Shown: one piece after another, positions 46,333 through 56,242 of the stretch
Numbering within the stretch: the stretch's first letter is position 1
How the letters are laid out: every line of letters starts with the position of its first letter
Source of the DNA: Aequorivita aurantiaca
Lineage (GTDB): Bacteria > Bacteroidota > Bacteroidia > Flavobacteriales > Flavobacteriaceae
Assembly (NCBI RefSeq): GCF_030410135.1
Contig: NZ_JAUGQQ010000002.1
Span: 248,001 to 312,000, forward strand
Length of the DNA stretch: 64,000 bases
Reading direction: 5' to 3'
Notes under the pieces: generated by a model
Told to the model about the DNA's origin: nothing
The model's database searches: none
What the model saw: only the letters and a program-made list of their open reading frames with translations
Program-made: the position numbers and the translations under genes

Positions 46333-47067
46333 TTATTGTTGGTGTTTTTCGGTTTCGAGCCCATCTAAAAATTTCACAAGTTTTATCATAAACGCGTCGG
46401 GATCAGATTTATAAAGCACTTTGTATGTTTTATAAAAGCTGTTGATTTCATCTTCGTTTTCGGGCAACAATTTCCGAAGATCCCTTTCCGACTTTATCAC
46501 GGAATGACTACCATCTTTGTTTAAGATATAAGAATCATTCGGCGAAAAACTATACTGTACGCCACTTTTTAAGGCATTGTCTTTTATCTTTTTTGTACGT
46601 TTTATATATAATTTATAGGTATTTCCCAAATAGGCGATTTCATAAAATCCATTGCCCGAAAACCCAAGATTTATAGTTGAAAGTCGAACGAAATTATGGT
46701 TGTGGACTGAAAAAGATTCTACGAATTCCGGAATCAATTTTACATTGAAAATACTCAGATTATCATCGGACACAGTCAACAAATTGTCTTCCAAAAGGTC
46801 ATATTTCAATAACACGTCCACATAATATTGGCCTTGGTAGGTAACCGAACCCATTACATAATCAAAGCCGTTAAAATATCTGTAACTGCCGTCAGTGTTT
46901 AAAAACAGGTCCGTAAATTCGGTGCCGTTAAACAAACCTGTGTTTTCCAAACCCACAATTTTGTCATACGTTTTGTAAATCTTGTCATGTGATTTGTTTT
47001 GGGAGAATGTTGCCGTGCCAAAGAAAAACAGAGGTATTAGCGGGAGGACCGTTCGTATAAATAACAT
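46333..47067 (-). CDS. Secreted protein of unknown function, first gene of the receptor operon
   Basis: 244 residues. MLFIRTVLPLIPLFFFGTATFSQ is a signal peptide. The mature part starts KIYKTYDKIVGLENTGLFNG and is rich in Tyr and Phe, suggesting beta structure, with YFNGFDYVMGSVTYQGQYY repeated-looking strands. I do not recognise a family. It ends 19 nt before the TonB receptor start on the same strand, so it likely belongs to that operon and acts in the periplasm or at the outer membrane. Confidence 0.6.
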   Translation of the reverse strand: MLFIRTVLPLIPLFFFGTATFSQNKSHDKIYKTYDKIVGLENTGLFNGTEFTDLFLNTDGSYRYFNGFDYVMGSVTYQGQYYVDVLLKYDLLEDNLLTVSDDNLSIFNVKLIPEFVESFSVHNHNFVRLSTINLGFSGNGFYEIAYLGNTYKLYIKRTKKIKDNALKSGVQYSFSPNDSYILNKDGSHSVIKSERDLRKLLPENEDEINSFYKTYKVLYKSDPDAFMIKLVKFLDGLETEKHQQ

Positions 47068-47167
47068 TTTATATTTTTTCGATTCTAAAAATACAATAAA
47101 AATTATTTACGTCTTATTCATAGGGCAATATTAAATATCAATGGTATTTTTACATCCAATCCAAATT

Positions 47168-47644
47168 ATGAAAGCTGCTTCCCTAAAAGAAATTAAAACC
47201 GAACTTAACCATCGTTCCTCCAATGACTTGCTGGAACTATGCCTCCGCCTCTCAAAATTTAAAAAGGAAAATAAGGAATTGCTTACCTATTTATTGTTTG
47301 AATCTGATAATGAGGAAGCGTTTGTCCAAGGTATAAAAAGGCAGATGGATGTAGATTTTGAGGCAGTCAATTCAAAAACCTTTTTCTACATTAAAAAGAG
47401 TGTAAGAAAGATTTTGCGAGAGGTAAAGAAATTCATCCGCTATTCCCAAAATAAGGAAACCGAAGTAACGCTTTTGATTTATTTTTGCCTAAAATTGAAG
47501 GATTTCAGACCATCCATAAAACGCAATACAACACTTACAAATCTGTATAACCGGCAAATCGAATTCATTTCAAAAAAAATTGAATCATTGCACGAAGATT
47601 TACAATATGATTTGAAATTGGAACTCGAAGAATTAAAATCCTAA
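47168..47644 (+). CDS. Helical protein of unknown function
   Basis: 158 residues from the ATG at 47168 (MKAASLKEIKTEL); the frame is open 9 codons earlier. Nearly all alpha-helical, rich in Lys, Glu and Leu (LLELCLRLSKFKKENKELLT, FYIKKSVRKILREVKKFIRY), without signal peptide or membrane segment. Likely cytoplasmic. The family is not recognised. It precedes the ArsC-like gene by 17 nt and may be co-transcribed. Confidence 0.6.
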   Translation: MKAASLKEIKTELNHRSSNDLLELCLRLSKFKKENKELLTYLLFESDNEEAFVQGIKRQMDVDFEAVNSKTFFYIKKSVRKILREVKKFIRYSQNKETEVTLLIYFCLKLKDFRPSIKRNTTLTNLYNRQIEFISKKIESLHEDLQYDLKLELEELKS

Positions 47645-47661
47645 ACGGCAAATCTTAAAAA

Positions 47662-48003
47662 ATGACAACACTTTACCATAACCCTCGGTGCAGTAAATCC
47701 CGCCAAACCCTTCATTTATTAGAGGAAAAAGGGGAAACTATTGAAGTTATAAAATATCTTGAAAATCCACCTTCTACACAAGAATTAAAACAAGTTATAT
47801 CATTACTGGGAATTACGCCCAAAGAACTGGTCCGAACCCAAGAAGCTGTTTGGAAAGAAACCTATAAAGACAAAGTATTAACAGACCAAGAAATAATTGC
47901 CGCAATGATAAAGCATCCAATTTTAATTGAGCGGCCAATCGCTATAAACGGAACCCGCGCAGCAATTGGAAGACCCCCTGAAAAAGTACTCGATATTTTA
48001 TAA
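47662..48003 (+). CDS. arsC: ArsC/Spx-family protein, probable arsenate reductase (glutaredoxin)
   Basis: 113 residues, thioredoxin fold of the ArsC/Spx/YffB group. YHNPRCSKSRQTL places the catalytic cysteine at Cys9, followed by Ser as in ArsC (C-S-K-S-R). GITPKELVRTQEAVWKE and IERPIAINGTRAAIGRPPE supply the Arg residues that hold arsenate. No arsR or arsB gene lies nearby, so its real role could be in general thiol chemistry rather than arsenic resistance. Confidence 0.82.
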   Translation: MTTLYHNPRCSKSRQTLHLLEEKGETIEVIKYLENPPSTQELKQVISLLGITPKELVRTQEAVWKETYKDKVLTDQEIIAAMIKHPILIERPIAINGTRAAIGRPPEKVLDIL

Positions 48004-48088
48004 TGCAAAGGTTTTTATTTAACAGAAATTTCACAGTTTTCAATTAAACCACGGCTATTTTCGCTGGTCAAATTGATTAAAAATTTTA

Positions 48089-50602
48089 ATGAAATTATCA
48101 CTCTCTCTTCTGTTTTTATTTGCCTCAACAATTCTGTTAGCTCAAAATCCTGAAAAAAAACAAGTTACCATAAAAGGTACTATTCTTGAAGAAGGCACCA
48201 ATTATCCTTTGGAATACTCAACTGTTTCTTTTATTGACAGGCAAGGTAAAATTGTTACCGGAGGAATTACGGATACGCAGGGCAACTTCAGCATTGAAGT
48301 GCCGGCGGGAATCTATACCGTTAAATATGAATTCATTTCCTATAAAACCAAGGAAATTCCAAATCAAAATCTAAATAAAAACACTACGCTGCCCACGGTA
48401 AAGCTAGCGCTTGATGCCGCAAGTTTGGACGAGGTAGTGGTCCGAGCCGAAACAACGGAAGTTCAAATCCGTCTCGATAAGAAAATATATAATATCGGAA
48501 AAGATCTAACAGCGGGTGGCGCCACCGTTAGTGATGCATTAAACAATGTTCCATCCGTTACGGTGGATGTGGACGGTGCAATAGCGCTACGCGGAAATGA
48601 AAATGTGCGCATTCTCATAAACGGCAAACCATCGGCAATTGCAGGTTTCGGTTCAACCGATGCCTTGCGCCAACTTCCTGCCGAAGCTATAGAGCGCGTT
48701 GAAGTGATCACTTCGCCTTCAGCACGATATGATGCCGAAGGAACCGCCGGAATTTTGAATATTATTCTTAAAAAGGAAAAAACACTAGGACTGAATGGCT
48801 CACTTAGCACCAGTGTGGGCGTTCCACTAAACAGCAGCGCCTCCGGAAACATAAACTTGCGCACGGATAAGTTCAACATTTTTAATACCACCGGAGTTTA
48901 TTATAGAAATGGCCCCGGAAATGCCTTTTTCAACAATAATTATTTTCCTCGTCCGCTTTTGGATGAAAACGGAAATCCGGTTTTGGACAATAATGGAAAT
49001 CCTATAAGTGTTGATCCGCAATTTGACCAGGTAATTGAAAACAGACAATATGACCGGATGGGGAAAGGATTCAATACCAATTTGGGAATTGAATATTTTA
49101 TATCAAATTCATCCTCAATTACCGCCAGTGGTTTTTACCGAAAGGGAGATGGAAATGACGAAACCATCAATGAAACCTCAAACCTCAACAATTCCAATGT
49201 GGAAGAACGCACTTTACGGATCGAAAACGAAAGTGAGGATGACTACAACTATCAATTCTCATTGAATTATGATAATAATTTTAATGATAAAGGACATAAA
49301 CTAACTGCCGACCTTCAATATGATCGGGGTGAGGAAACGGAACGTTCATTTATAACCGACCAAAGAACATTTCCGAACAACACGGAACTTCCTTCCGAGG
49401 ATATAATCCAAATTGAAAACGAAAAGGAATATTTAGCGCAATTGGATTATGTGCTTCCCATTGGTGAAAACGCCCAATTTGAGGCAGGTTATAGAGGCAG
49501 TTTCGAAGAGACTACAACCGATTATACCCTGTTTCAGGAAATTGGCACTACGGGCAATTACGTTCGGAACGACAGTCTGTCCAATATATTTATTTACGAT
49601 GAGAATGTTCATGCGCTATATTCACAATACGGCAATAAATTCGGAAAATTCTCTTTTCTCTTAGGGCTTCGGGTAGAGAATACTCAAATGAAAGGAAAAG
49701 TGGATGCCGAAAATGTTACGCAAGACGTACCTTTCGATCTAAACTTTGATAAAAATTATACAAATTTCTTTCCAACCGTGAACCTTACTTATGAATTGGC
49801 GGAAAATGAAAATATTACCCTCGGTTACAACAAAAGAATCAATAGACCCAGAAGTTGGTTTATCAACCCCTTTCCTTCTCGCTCCAGCGAAGCAAACGTT
49901 TTTCAAGGTAATCCAGATTTGGATCCTGCTTATGCCAGTGCCTTTGATTTGGGGTATTTAAAACGTTGGAAAAAATTAACCTTAACCACCTCCCTTTACT
50001 ATCAATATGAAACGGATGCATTTGAAAGAGTACAAGAGGAAACCGGAGAAGTTACCAGTAACGGTGTGCCCGTTATCCGTACCTTCCCTATCAACCTATC
50101 GACCAACCAACGTTACGGATTTGAGTTGGGCTTGCTGTATAACCCCACGAAATGGCTAAACCTGAATGGAAGTTTCAATTATTACCAGTTTAAAACGGAA
50201 GGCTTCTACAACAATGTGGATTACGGCGCCGAAAACACAAGTTATTTTGGACGCTTCAGCAGCAAAGTGAAACTTCCCGCCAAAATTGAATGGCAAACCA
50301 ATGCCTTTTATAGAGGCCCATCAAACAATTCACAAACGGAATATGAAGGCATACTTTCCGTCGATATGGCTTTGAGTAAGGACATCATCAATGACAATGC
50401 TACTTTGGCTTTGAATGTGAGCGATTTATTCAACACAAGAAAAAGGAACAGCTTTACGTTGACCGATACTTTTGCCAGTGAAAGTGAATTCCAGTGGCGA
50501 CAACGTCAAGTGACTATGACGTTTACCTATAGATTCAATCAAAAGAAACAGCGTCAGCGACCCGAAAGAAGCAATGATGATGAGGGCGGATTTGAAGGTT
50601 AA
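48089..50602 (+). CDS. Outer-membrane beta-barrel receptor, TonB-dependent type
   Basis: 837 residues. Signal peptide MKLSLSLLFLFASTILLAQ. Residues about 25-105 are a CarboxypepD_reg domain (IKGTILEEGTNYPLEYSTVS). The plug follows: DLTAGGATVSDALNNVPSVT, ALRGNENVRILINGKPSA and IERVEVITSPSARYDAEG. The barrel is rich in Tyr/Asn strands and ends in RQRPERSNDDEGGFEG after FTYRFNQKK, so the terminal aromatic is followed by a charged tail. This is the receptor subclass (outer membrane beta-barrel family) common in Flavobacteria; the substrate is not inferable. Confidence 0.9.
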   Translation: MKLSLSLLFLFASTILLAQNPEKKQVTIKGTILEEGTNYPLEYSTVSFIDRQGKIVTGGITDTQGNFSIEVPAGIYTVKYEFISYKTKEIPNQNLNKNTTLPTVKLALDAASLDEVVVRAETTEVQIRLDKKIYNIGKDLTAGGATVSDALNNVPSVTVDVDGAIALRGNENVRILINGKPSAIAGFGSTDALRQLPAEAIERVEVITSPSARYDAEGTAGILNIILKKEKTLGLNGSLSTSVGVPLNSSASGNINLRTDKFNIFNTTGVYYRNGPGNAFFNNNYFPRPLLDENGNPVLDNNGNPISVDPQFDQVIENRQYDRMGKGFNTNLGIEYFISNSSSITASGFYRKGDGNDETINETSNLNNSNVEERTLRIENESEDDYNYQFSLNYDNNFNDKGHKLTADLQYDRGEETERSFITDQRTFPNNTELPSEDIIQIENEKEYLAQLDYVLPIGENAQFEAGYRGSFEETTTDYTLFQEIGTTGNYVRNDSLSNIFIYDENVHALYSQYGNKFGKFSFLLGLRVENTQMKGKVDAENVTQDVPFDLNFDKNYTNFFPTVNLTYELAENENITLGYNKRINRPRSWFINPFPSRSSEANVFQGNPDLDPAYASAFDLGYLKRWKKLTLTTSLYYQYETDAFERVQEETGEVTSNGVPVIRTFPINLSTNQRYGFELGLLYNPTKWLNLNGSFNYYQFKTEGFYNNVDYGAENTSYFGRFSSKVKLPAKIEWQTNAFYRGPSNNSQTEYEGILSVDMALSKDIINDNATLALNVSDLFNTRKRNSFTLTDTFASESEFQWRQRQVTMTFTYRFNQKKQRQRPERSNDDEGGFEG

Positions 50603-50622
50603 ACCGTGATTAATTGCCAATA

Positions 50623-50651
50623 AAAAAGGGAACCAATATGGTTCCCTTTTT
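50623..50651. terminator. Bidirectional terminator after the outer-membrane receptor gene
   Basis: AAAAAGGGAACC / GGTTCCCTTTTT, 12-bp stem with a 5-nt loop, between the receptor gene and the convergent small gene at 50671-50844. Confidence 0.88.
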
Positions 50652-50670
50652 CTATAACTTAAAATTGAGT

Positions 50671-50844
50671 TTAAGATTTCAATTCCTTTCTTTTCTTTTC
50701 CTCACGCTTCATTTTCCATTTTTCATAAAGTGAGCCGCCAATCCAATATGGAAGAATTCCCATTAAGAAAATCATTAACCAAAATCCCATGGTAAGAATG
50801 GCTAAAAATGCTAAAAATCCTAAATATTGGTCAAATGTGAACAT
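50671..50844 (-). CDS. Small membrane protein, 57 residues
   Basis: From the ATG at 50844: MFTFDQYLGFLAFLAILTMG, then FWLMIFLMGILPYWIGGSLY, and a basic tail EKWKMKREEKKRKE. One long or two short membrane helices with a cytoplasmic Lys/Glu/Arg tail. Codon content and the clean signal-anchor layout argue for a real gene. No family recognised. A terminator on the downstream side supports an independent transcript. Confidence 0.55.
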   Translation of the reverse strand: MFTFDQYLGFLAFLAILTMGFWLMIFLMGILPYWIGGSLYEKWKMKREEKKRKELKS

Positions 50845-50946
50845 AACGTAGCGTGTTTAAATTGATGCCTCAAAGATAAAAGGTTTTTTTGAGAAAAGAC
50901 AACAAAAATTTTCCATTTATTCACAACAAATAAACAGCCGTGCGGG

Positions 50947-50977
50947 TTGAACAACTTTTGGCTTTTAGTTACCTTTG
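50947..50977 (+). promoter_or_regulatory. Promoter of fumC
   Basis: TTG at 50947-50949, a 20-nt spacer, TACCTTTG at 50970-50977. Both Bacteroidota elements at good spacing. The leader to the ATG at 51077 would be about 90 nt. Confidence 0.6.
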
Positions 50978-51076
50978 CCTTTCAATATTCCAAATTATAA
51001 ACACCAAATTAAAATAAACACACTTTAATTGATAGCTATTATTGCCTAATCAAAGTGACCTCAAAGAAGAAAAAAA

Positions 51077-52474
51077 ATGAAAACCGAAATACAATATAGA
51101 ATAGAAAAAGACACTATGGGCGAGGTGAAAGTGCCTGCCGATAAACTTTGGGGCGCACAAACTGAGCGTTCTTTTGAAAATTTTAAAATTGGCCCTCGCG
51201 CCTCTATGCCCTTGGAAATTATTTACGGCTTCGCATATCTTAAAAAAGCCGCGGCCTTTACCAATTGTGAATTAGGCGTTCTTACCGAAGAAAAAAGGGA
51301 TTTTATTGCGAAAGTGTGCGATGAGATTTTGGAAGGAAAACACGATGACCAATTTCCATTGGTAATTTGGCAAACCGGAAGCGGCACCCAAAGCAATATG
51401 AACGTGAATGAAGTTATTGCAAACCGCGCGCATCAACTTGCCGGAAAAAGCATTGGCGAGGGTGAGAAAACGCTTCAGCCGAATGATGATGTAAACAAAA
51501 GCCAATCCTCAAACGATACCTTTCCAACGGGAATGCACATTGCGGCTTATAAAAAATTAATTGAAACTACGCTTCCCGGGGTGGAGCAACTTCAAAAAAC
51601 ATTTACCAAAAAAGCGGACGAATACAAAAATGTGGTGAAAATAGGTCGCACACATTTTATGGACGCCACTCCCCTAACCCTTGGACAAGAATTCAGCGGT
51701 TATGCCGCACAACTTGAATACGGGATTAAAGCGTTGAAAAATACACTACCGCATTTGGCCGAGCTTGCTTTAGGCGGAACTGCAGTGGGAACGGGATTGA
51801 ACGCTCCAAAAGGCTACGATGTAAAAGTTGCGGAATACATTTCGAAGTTTACCGGTTTGCCTTTCGTAACCGCAAACAATAAATTTGAAGCACTTGCCGC
51901 ACACGATGCTTTCGTTGAAAGCCACGGCGCTTTAAAACAATTGGCGGTTTCATTGAATAAAATTGCGAACGATGTACGAATGCTCGCCAGCGGACCCAGA
52001 AGCGGAATTGGAGAAATCAACATACCTGCTAATGAGCCAGGTTCTTCCATTATGCCCGGAAAAGTAAACCCAACCCAATGTGAAGCATTGACGATGGTTT
52101 GTGCGCAGGTTATTGGCAACGATATGGCAATTGCCGTCGGCGGAATGCAGGGCCAATTTGAATTAAACGTTTTTAAACCCGTAATGGCGGCCAACTTTTT
52201 GCAATCGGCGCAATTGATTGGTGATGCCTGTGTTTCTTTTGACGAACATTGCGCGAAGGGAATTGAACCGAATTATGAAGTAATTAAAAAGCAATTGAAT
52301 AACAGTTTGATGTTGGTAACGGCCCTAAACACCAAAATTGGATATTACAAAGCCGCTGAAATAGCAAACACAGCCCATAAGAACGGAACTACTTTAAAAG
52401 AGGAAGCTGTAAATTTAGGCTATACCACTGCGGAAGAATTTGATGCGTGGGTGAAACCTGAAGATATGATATAA
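51077..52474 (+). CDS. fumC: Class II fumarate hydratase
   Basis: Fumarate to L-malate in the TCA cycle; iron-independent class. 465 residues. [13 protein letters not shown] (about 138), [15 protein letters not shown] (about 98) and the superfamily signature [15 protein letters not shown] (about 318-332) are all present; the mobile-loop serine is in GSSIMPGK. Aspartase is a close relative, but the overall pattern fits fumarase. Ends with a strong terminator hairpin. Confidence 0.94.
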   Translation: MKTEIQYRIEKDTMGEVKVPADKLWGAQTERSFENFKIGPRASMPLEIIYGFAYLKKAAAFTNCELGVLTEEKRDFIAKVCDEILEGKHDDQFPLVIWQTGSGTQSNMNVNEVIANRAHQLAGKSIGEGEKTLQPNDDVNKSQSSNDTFPTGMHIAAYKKLIETTLPGVEQLQKTFTKKADEYKNVVKIGRTHFMDATPLTLGQEFSGYAAQLEYGIKALKNTLPHLAELALGGTAVGTGLNAPKGYDVKVAEYISKFTGLPFVTANNKFEALAAHDAFVESHGALKQLAVSLNKIANDVRMLASGPRSGIGEINIPANEPGSSIMPGKVNPTQCEALTMVCAQVIGNDMAIAVGGMQGQFELNVFKPVMAANFLQSAQLIGDACVSFDEHCAKGIEPNYEVIKKQLNNSLMLVTALNTKIGYYKAAEIANTAHKNGTTLKEEAVNLGYTTAEEFDAWVKPEDMI

Positions 52475-52480
52475 GAAATT

Positions 52481-52508
52481 TTCGACTTACGAGTTTCGAT
52501 TTACGATT
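52481..52508. repeat. Two degenerate 14-nt direct repeats after fumC
   Basis: TTCGACTTACGAGT (52481-52494) and TTCGATTTACGATT (52495-52508), differing at two positions. They sit between the fumC stop and the terminator hairpin. Low complexity; may be a remnant of a longer intergenic repeat. Confidence 0.45.
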
Positions 52509-52528
52509 CTCAGTTTTATAATTTTTTG

Positions 52529-52580
52529 CCACGAATTCACGAATTATTTTAAATCAAATTCGTGAATTCGTGGTTTTTTA
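52529..52580 (+). terminator. Terminator of fumC built from duplicated CACGAATT
   Basis: Perfect 17-bp arms CCACGAATTCACGAATT (52529-52545) and its complement (52557-52573), 11-nt loop, then T7. Each arm holds two tandem copies of CACGAATT. It acts for fumC; on the other strand the hairpin is followed by A, not T, so it is a poor terminator for ccsBA, whose stop lies 4 nt away. Confidence 0.85.
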
Positions 52581-55500
52581 TTTCCCTCTTGGGGATTTAG
52601 GGTGCCTTTTCTTGCCATAAAACTTCTTATACCTAAAATAAGCCACAATACTTAAAATCACCGCAAAAATAGTTATGTACCACACAAAAGTTGGCGTGGC
52701 GGGTGCATCACCACTTGCGTAGGAATGCAATCCGCTAAGGTAGAAATTCACTCCAAAATAAGTCATCATTATGGAAGCATAAGCGAAAAGAGCAAATACG
52801 TTGAAGGTCCAACGGCCGCGCAAGCCTGGCACTAATCTGGCGTGGATAACGAAAGCGTAAATCATAATACTTATAAGTGCCCATGTTTCCTTTGGATCCC
52901 AACCCCAATAACGGCCCCAACTCTCGTTGGCCCACTGTCCACCCAAAAAGTTTCCGATTGTTAACAGTACCAAACCGGCGGTCAATGCCATTTCTGTAAT
53001 TACGGTTAGTTCGCTTATGTTTATCTCCATTCGTTTAAAATTATTTTTGGTAGTAAAAATCATTAAAAACAAGGAAGTCGCCGCCAGCATCATCCCAAGT
53101 GTGAAGGGACCATAGCTCATTACAATAACAGCAACATGGATCATTAACCAATAGCTATCCAAAACCGGTTGCAGGTTTGCGATGGAAGGATCCAACCAAT
53201 TTTCGTGCGCCACCCAAAGAATGATTGCCGCAACAAAGGCCGTGGAGGCAACGGTCAAATCGCTTTTTCTTCCAAAGGAGAGGCCGAAGAAAACGGTAGC
53301 CCAAGCCACGTAAACCACAGATTCGTAGGCATCGCTCCAAGGGGCGTGGCCGCTCACATACCAACGTAGTGCCAAACCGAGTGTCATTAATGCGAAAAAC
53401 ACCCACATCAAAACTTTTGAACTTTTTATGAGTACCCGCAATATTTTTCGATCCTTAAAAAGTTGCGCAATGATAAATACAAACATCAAAATGCCAAAGA
53501 CAGCAAAATATTTGTACAACCGATTGAAAATATCCACTTTGTTGTAAATGGTTTCTGCACGCAGTCTATTTTCAGAAGGCATTACTTCTGCACCGTATTT
53601 TTTCTGAAAATTCGTAATGCTTTCCAAAAATTCATCGGCTTGCGTATAATCGCCGGTTTGCCGAGCCTTCTTTAAACTATCAAAATATAATGGCAGGATA
53701 TTTTTTGCGTAAAGGGAATCCATTCCCTTTAAATTTGCCTCACCCAATTCGGGGAAAGACACCCATTTGTTGCCTTCGTCCTCCGGAATCGGAAAAATCT
53801 TTAAAATACTACCGCTAAGCGCTGCATTCAAAAGTGAAAAGTTTTCATGCGCCTTTATAAAATCCTTTTGAAATTGATTTGGATTTGCTGTACGCGTTGC
53901 GGCTTCTAAAAACGGTTCCAATTTATAATTTCCTTTTTGGTCAAAAAGATCCAAAAGCGCCATATCCTTTTGTCCCTCCGGCACCCCTGCCACATGGCGA
54001 ATACTGTCATTGCCACGTTTTAAATATATAAGCGGTACTTCCACCCAAAGTCTTGGAAACTCCGTCATCGAAATAAAAACCTGATTTGCATCAAGGCCTT
54101 CGTAATTGTCATTTCGGCTTATTTTCCTAAGTAGTTCACTCGCAAAAGTGTTGATGGGCTTCATCCGTCCATTGTCCTGAATTATTAAATGTCCAAACTT
54201 TGACGCGTGTTCCTTGCTTACTGCATTCGCTAATATCAATGAATCTATTTGTTGTTTTGGAACTGCGGAATGGGCCGGTTTCTCTGCCACTTGTGCCAAT
54301 CCGGTCATTGAAACGAAAAGCAAAAGCAGGGTCATCTGTGCTTTCTTCTTCTTAATTCGATCCAATATTTTTTCAAGATTTTTAAAACGGCTTCCCTTAA
54401 AGAACAGAATTCCCATTAATCCAATATAAAGGAAGAAATACCCAATGTAAGTAATCCAAGTTCCCCACCAATCGTGATTTACGGAGAGAATTGTCCCGCC
54501 TTCATCGGGGTCGAATCCGGATTGGAAAAAACGGTAGCCTTGGTGGTCCAAAACATTGTTCATAAAAATATCAGCATCAAAATGTGTTTTGTCGTCATTT
54601 ATTACGGTTACTTTACTTTTGAAAGATGAATAACCTTTTTCCGTTCCGGGATATTTTTCGGCAATAAAATCATTCAAAGTTATACTGAACGGGAGTTCAA
54701 TACTTTCCGAACCGTAGCCTGTATACACCTTTAGACCAGCAATTTCTGTTTCGATAGGCTTTATTGCTGTCCCTCTTCCGCCAAGAAGTTCAACGGTTTT
54801 AGTTTCATTTTTTGATGAAATTTCCAATATAAGTGCATCTTGATTTGCGGGTTCGCCCTCCCCTGCCTTCACGATTCCATATTGACCTTTGGTAACGGGC
54901 TCTGGCACCACAAAGGAAATACCGCCTAGTCTGTAAAGTGAACGAAGATTGAATTGCTGGGTGCTATCTGCAAACACTTCGCCTTGTGCCTGGTCTGCCA
55001 TTCGCAAATAATTTCCTTCAAATGGGCTTTTGAGGGAATATCCTCCAACTTCGGAATAGGAAATGTTTATGGCACCTTCCGTAGGTTTGTTAATGGCGAA
55101 AAGAATGTTGTGGATGTTAGAAACCTCTCCCACCTTAACCCAATGATCGTGGCGCTCTCCGTCCCCGGATTCAACAATTTTCAAATACTCCGCGCCATTT
55201 TCAGAGGGCGTCAAGCCTTCCTTTGCTCCGGAAATAAAGTTTTTGTATGCAATAGTTACTGGTTGGCCGTTATAATCGGTATTTATTGTAAATGTATTGT
55301 CCAATTTTTCAGAAAGCCGCAGTTTTTTTAACTTCAACTTTCTGCGCTGTGCCACGCCATCTATCATATATTCCCCATCTATAAATACTTCCAAATAAGG
55401 CTGATCTGAAAGTATAGAATTTTCCGTCTGTCCTTCACGAATGTGCATAATGCCTTCAAAACCTATGTAGCGCGTTACAAAAGCGCCCACAATCACCAAA

Positions 55501-55769
55501 ATAAAAGCCAAGTGGAGCATCAATGAAGCCCACATTTCCCGTTTGTGGAGGTTGTATCTGAAGATATTACCGACAAAATTTATTACGAAAAGCAGCATAA
55601 TGGCTTCAAACCACCATGCGTTGTAAATAAGTTCTCTGGTATAAGGTGTTGGCGGGCTTTGTGAGTCGGCATCCATAAAAGTTCCGGCGGCCATAGCCAC
55701 TGCAAAAACTATAAATAAAACGGCAGTTAAACGAGTGGAGAAAAGAACGGAAGCAATCTTTTTTTGCAT
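52578..55769 (-). CDS. ccsA: Cytochrome c biogenesis protein, ResB-CcsA fusion
   Basis: System II cytochrome c synthetase as one polypeptide (1063 residues). The N-terminal part is ResB/Ccs1-like, with four membrane segments and a large periplasmic domain (from about 90 to 420). The C-terminal part is CcsA-like, ending with the WWD domain WGRYWGWDPKETWALI (about 965) and flanking histidines in VIHARL. It transports haem and attaches it to apocytochrome c outside the inner membrane. The long middle insert, with VPKQQIDSLILANAVSKEHA, is usual for Bacteroidota fusions. Stands next to the globin gene, also minus strand. Confidence 0.93.
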   Translation of the reverse strand: MQKKIASVLFSTRLTAVLFIVFAVAMAAGTFMDADSQSPPTPYTRELIYNAWWFEAIMLLFVINFVGNIFRYNLHKREMWASLMLHLAFILVIVGAFVTRYIGFEGIMHIREGQTENSILSDQPYLEVFIDGEYMIDGVAQRRKLKLKKLRLSEKLDNTFTINTDYNGQPVTIAYKNFISGAKEGLTPSENGAEYLKIVESGDGERHDHWVKVGEVSNIHNILFAINKPTEGAINISYSEVGGYSLKSPFEGNYLRMADQAQGEVFADSTQQFNLRSLYRLGGISFVVPEPVTKGQYGIVKAGEGEPANQDALILEISSKNETKTVELLGGRGTAIKPIETEIAGLKVYTGYGSESIELPFSITLNDFIAEKYPGTEKGYSSFKSKVTVINDDKTHFDADIFMNNVLDHQGYRFFQSGFDPDEGGTILSVNHDWWGTWITYIGYFFLYIGLMGILFFKGSRFKNLEKILDRIKKKKAQMTLLLLFVSMTGLAQVAEKPAHSAVPKQQIDSLILANAVSKEHASKFGHLIIQDNGRMKPINTFASELLRKISRNDNYEGLDANQVFISMTEFPRLWVEVPLIYLKRGNDSIRHVAGVPEGQKDMALLDLFDQKGNYKLEPFLEAATRTANPNQFQKDFIKAHENFSLLNAALSGSILKIFPIPEDEGNKWVSFPELGEANLKGMDSLYAKNILPLYFDSLKKARQTGDYTQADEFLESITNFQKKYGAEVMPSENRLRAETIYNKVDIFNRLYKYFAVFGILMFVFIIAQLFKDRKILRVLIKSSKVLMWVFFALMTLGLALRWYVSGHAPWSDAYESVVYVAWATVFFGLSFGRKSDLTVASTAFVAAIILWVAHENWLDPSIANLQPVLDSYWLMIHVAVIVMSYGPFTLGMMLAATSLFLMIFTTKNNFKRMEINISELTVITEMALTAGLVLLTIGNFLGGQWANESWGRYWGWDPKETWALISIMIYAFVIHARLVPGLRGRWTFNVFALFAYASIMMTYFGVNFYLSGLHSYASGDAPATPTFVWYITIFAVILSIVAYFRYKKFYGKKRHPKSPRGK

Positions 55770-55786
55770 TAGAGGAAATTTTGGCG

Positions 55787-55794
55787 CAAAAATA
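55787..55794 (-). promoter_or_regulatory. Candidate -7 box for ccsBA
   Basis: Reads TATTTTTG on the minus strand, 17 nt before the ATG at 55769. No clear -33 element in the end of the globin gene. Confidence 0.4.
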
Positions 55795-55831
55795 GGGAAT
55801 TGCGCCCATTTAGACTACTGAAATCTGTTAA

Positions 55832-56239
55832 CTATTCCTCCTTTTTCGAGGCTTCATTTCTGGCGTTGAAAATATTTAGGTGGATAAAGGTGCCCATATT
55901 CCGGGCGCGGTTTTTTGCAATATTGGCGGCTTCGCCTTCAAATAGTTCATCAATTGTTTCATGCCATAAATTTATCCATGTACCAAAGTGAAGTTCATTG
56001 ATTGTGCCGCCTACCTTTTTATCAACCTCCATGTGGGCGTGCATCGGGTTTCCGAAGTATTTTCGTTTAAAGAAAAGATTCGTTTCCCAAAAATCCGTAA
56101 GCAGGTTCAAGTGTGTTTCCCAATCGGTAATTATTCCGTTGAAAATAGGCCCGAGAAGCGCGTCTTGCCTCACTTTTCCGTAGAATGTGTTTACAAGCAA
56201 TGATACATCCTCCCGGGTTTCAATTTTTCCTTTGCCCAT
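55832..56239 (-). CDS. Group III truncated haemoglobin
   Basis: 135 residues. TFYGKVRQDALLGPIFNGII (about 18-37), the YFGNPMHAHMEV helix E/F region (about 61-72) and ELHFGTWINLWHETIDELF (about 82-100) match group III truncated globins. His69 in HAHM is the likely proximal haem ligand; this is inference from family layout. Such globins bind O2 and NO and in Campylobacter belong to nitrosative-stress responses. It starts 3 nt after the stop of a small membrane protein gene, so the pair is an operon, divergent from a Crp/Fnr gene. Confidence 0.9.
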   Translation of the reverse strand: MGKGKIETREDVSLLVNTFYGKVRQDALLGPIFNGIITDWETHLNLLTDFWETNLFFKRKYFGNPMHAHMEVDKKVGGTINELHFGTWINLWHETIDELFEGEAANIAKNRARNMGTFIHLNIFNARNEASKKEE

Positions 56240-56242
56240 TTT

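Noticed and set aside
47662-48003. Arsenic resistance operon
   Set aside because: No arsR, arsB, acr3 or other arsenic genes adjoin; only one ArsC-family gene is present.
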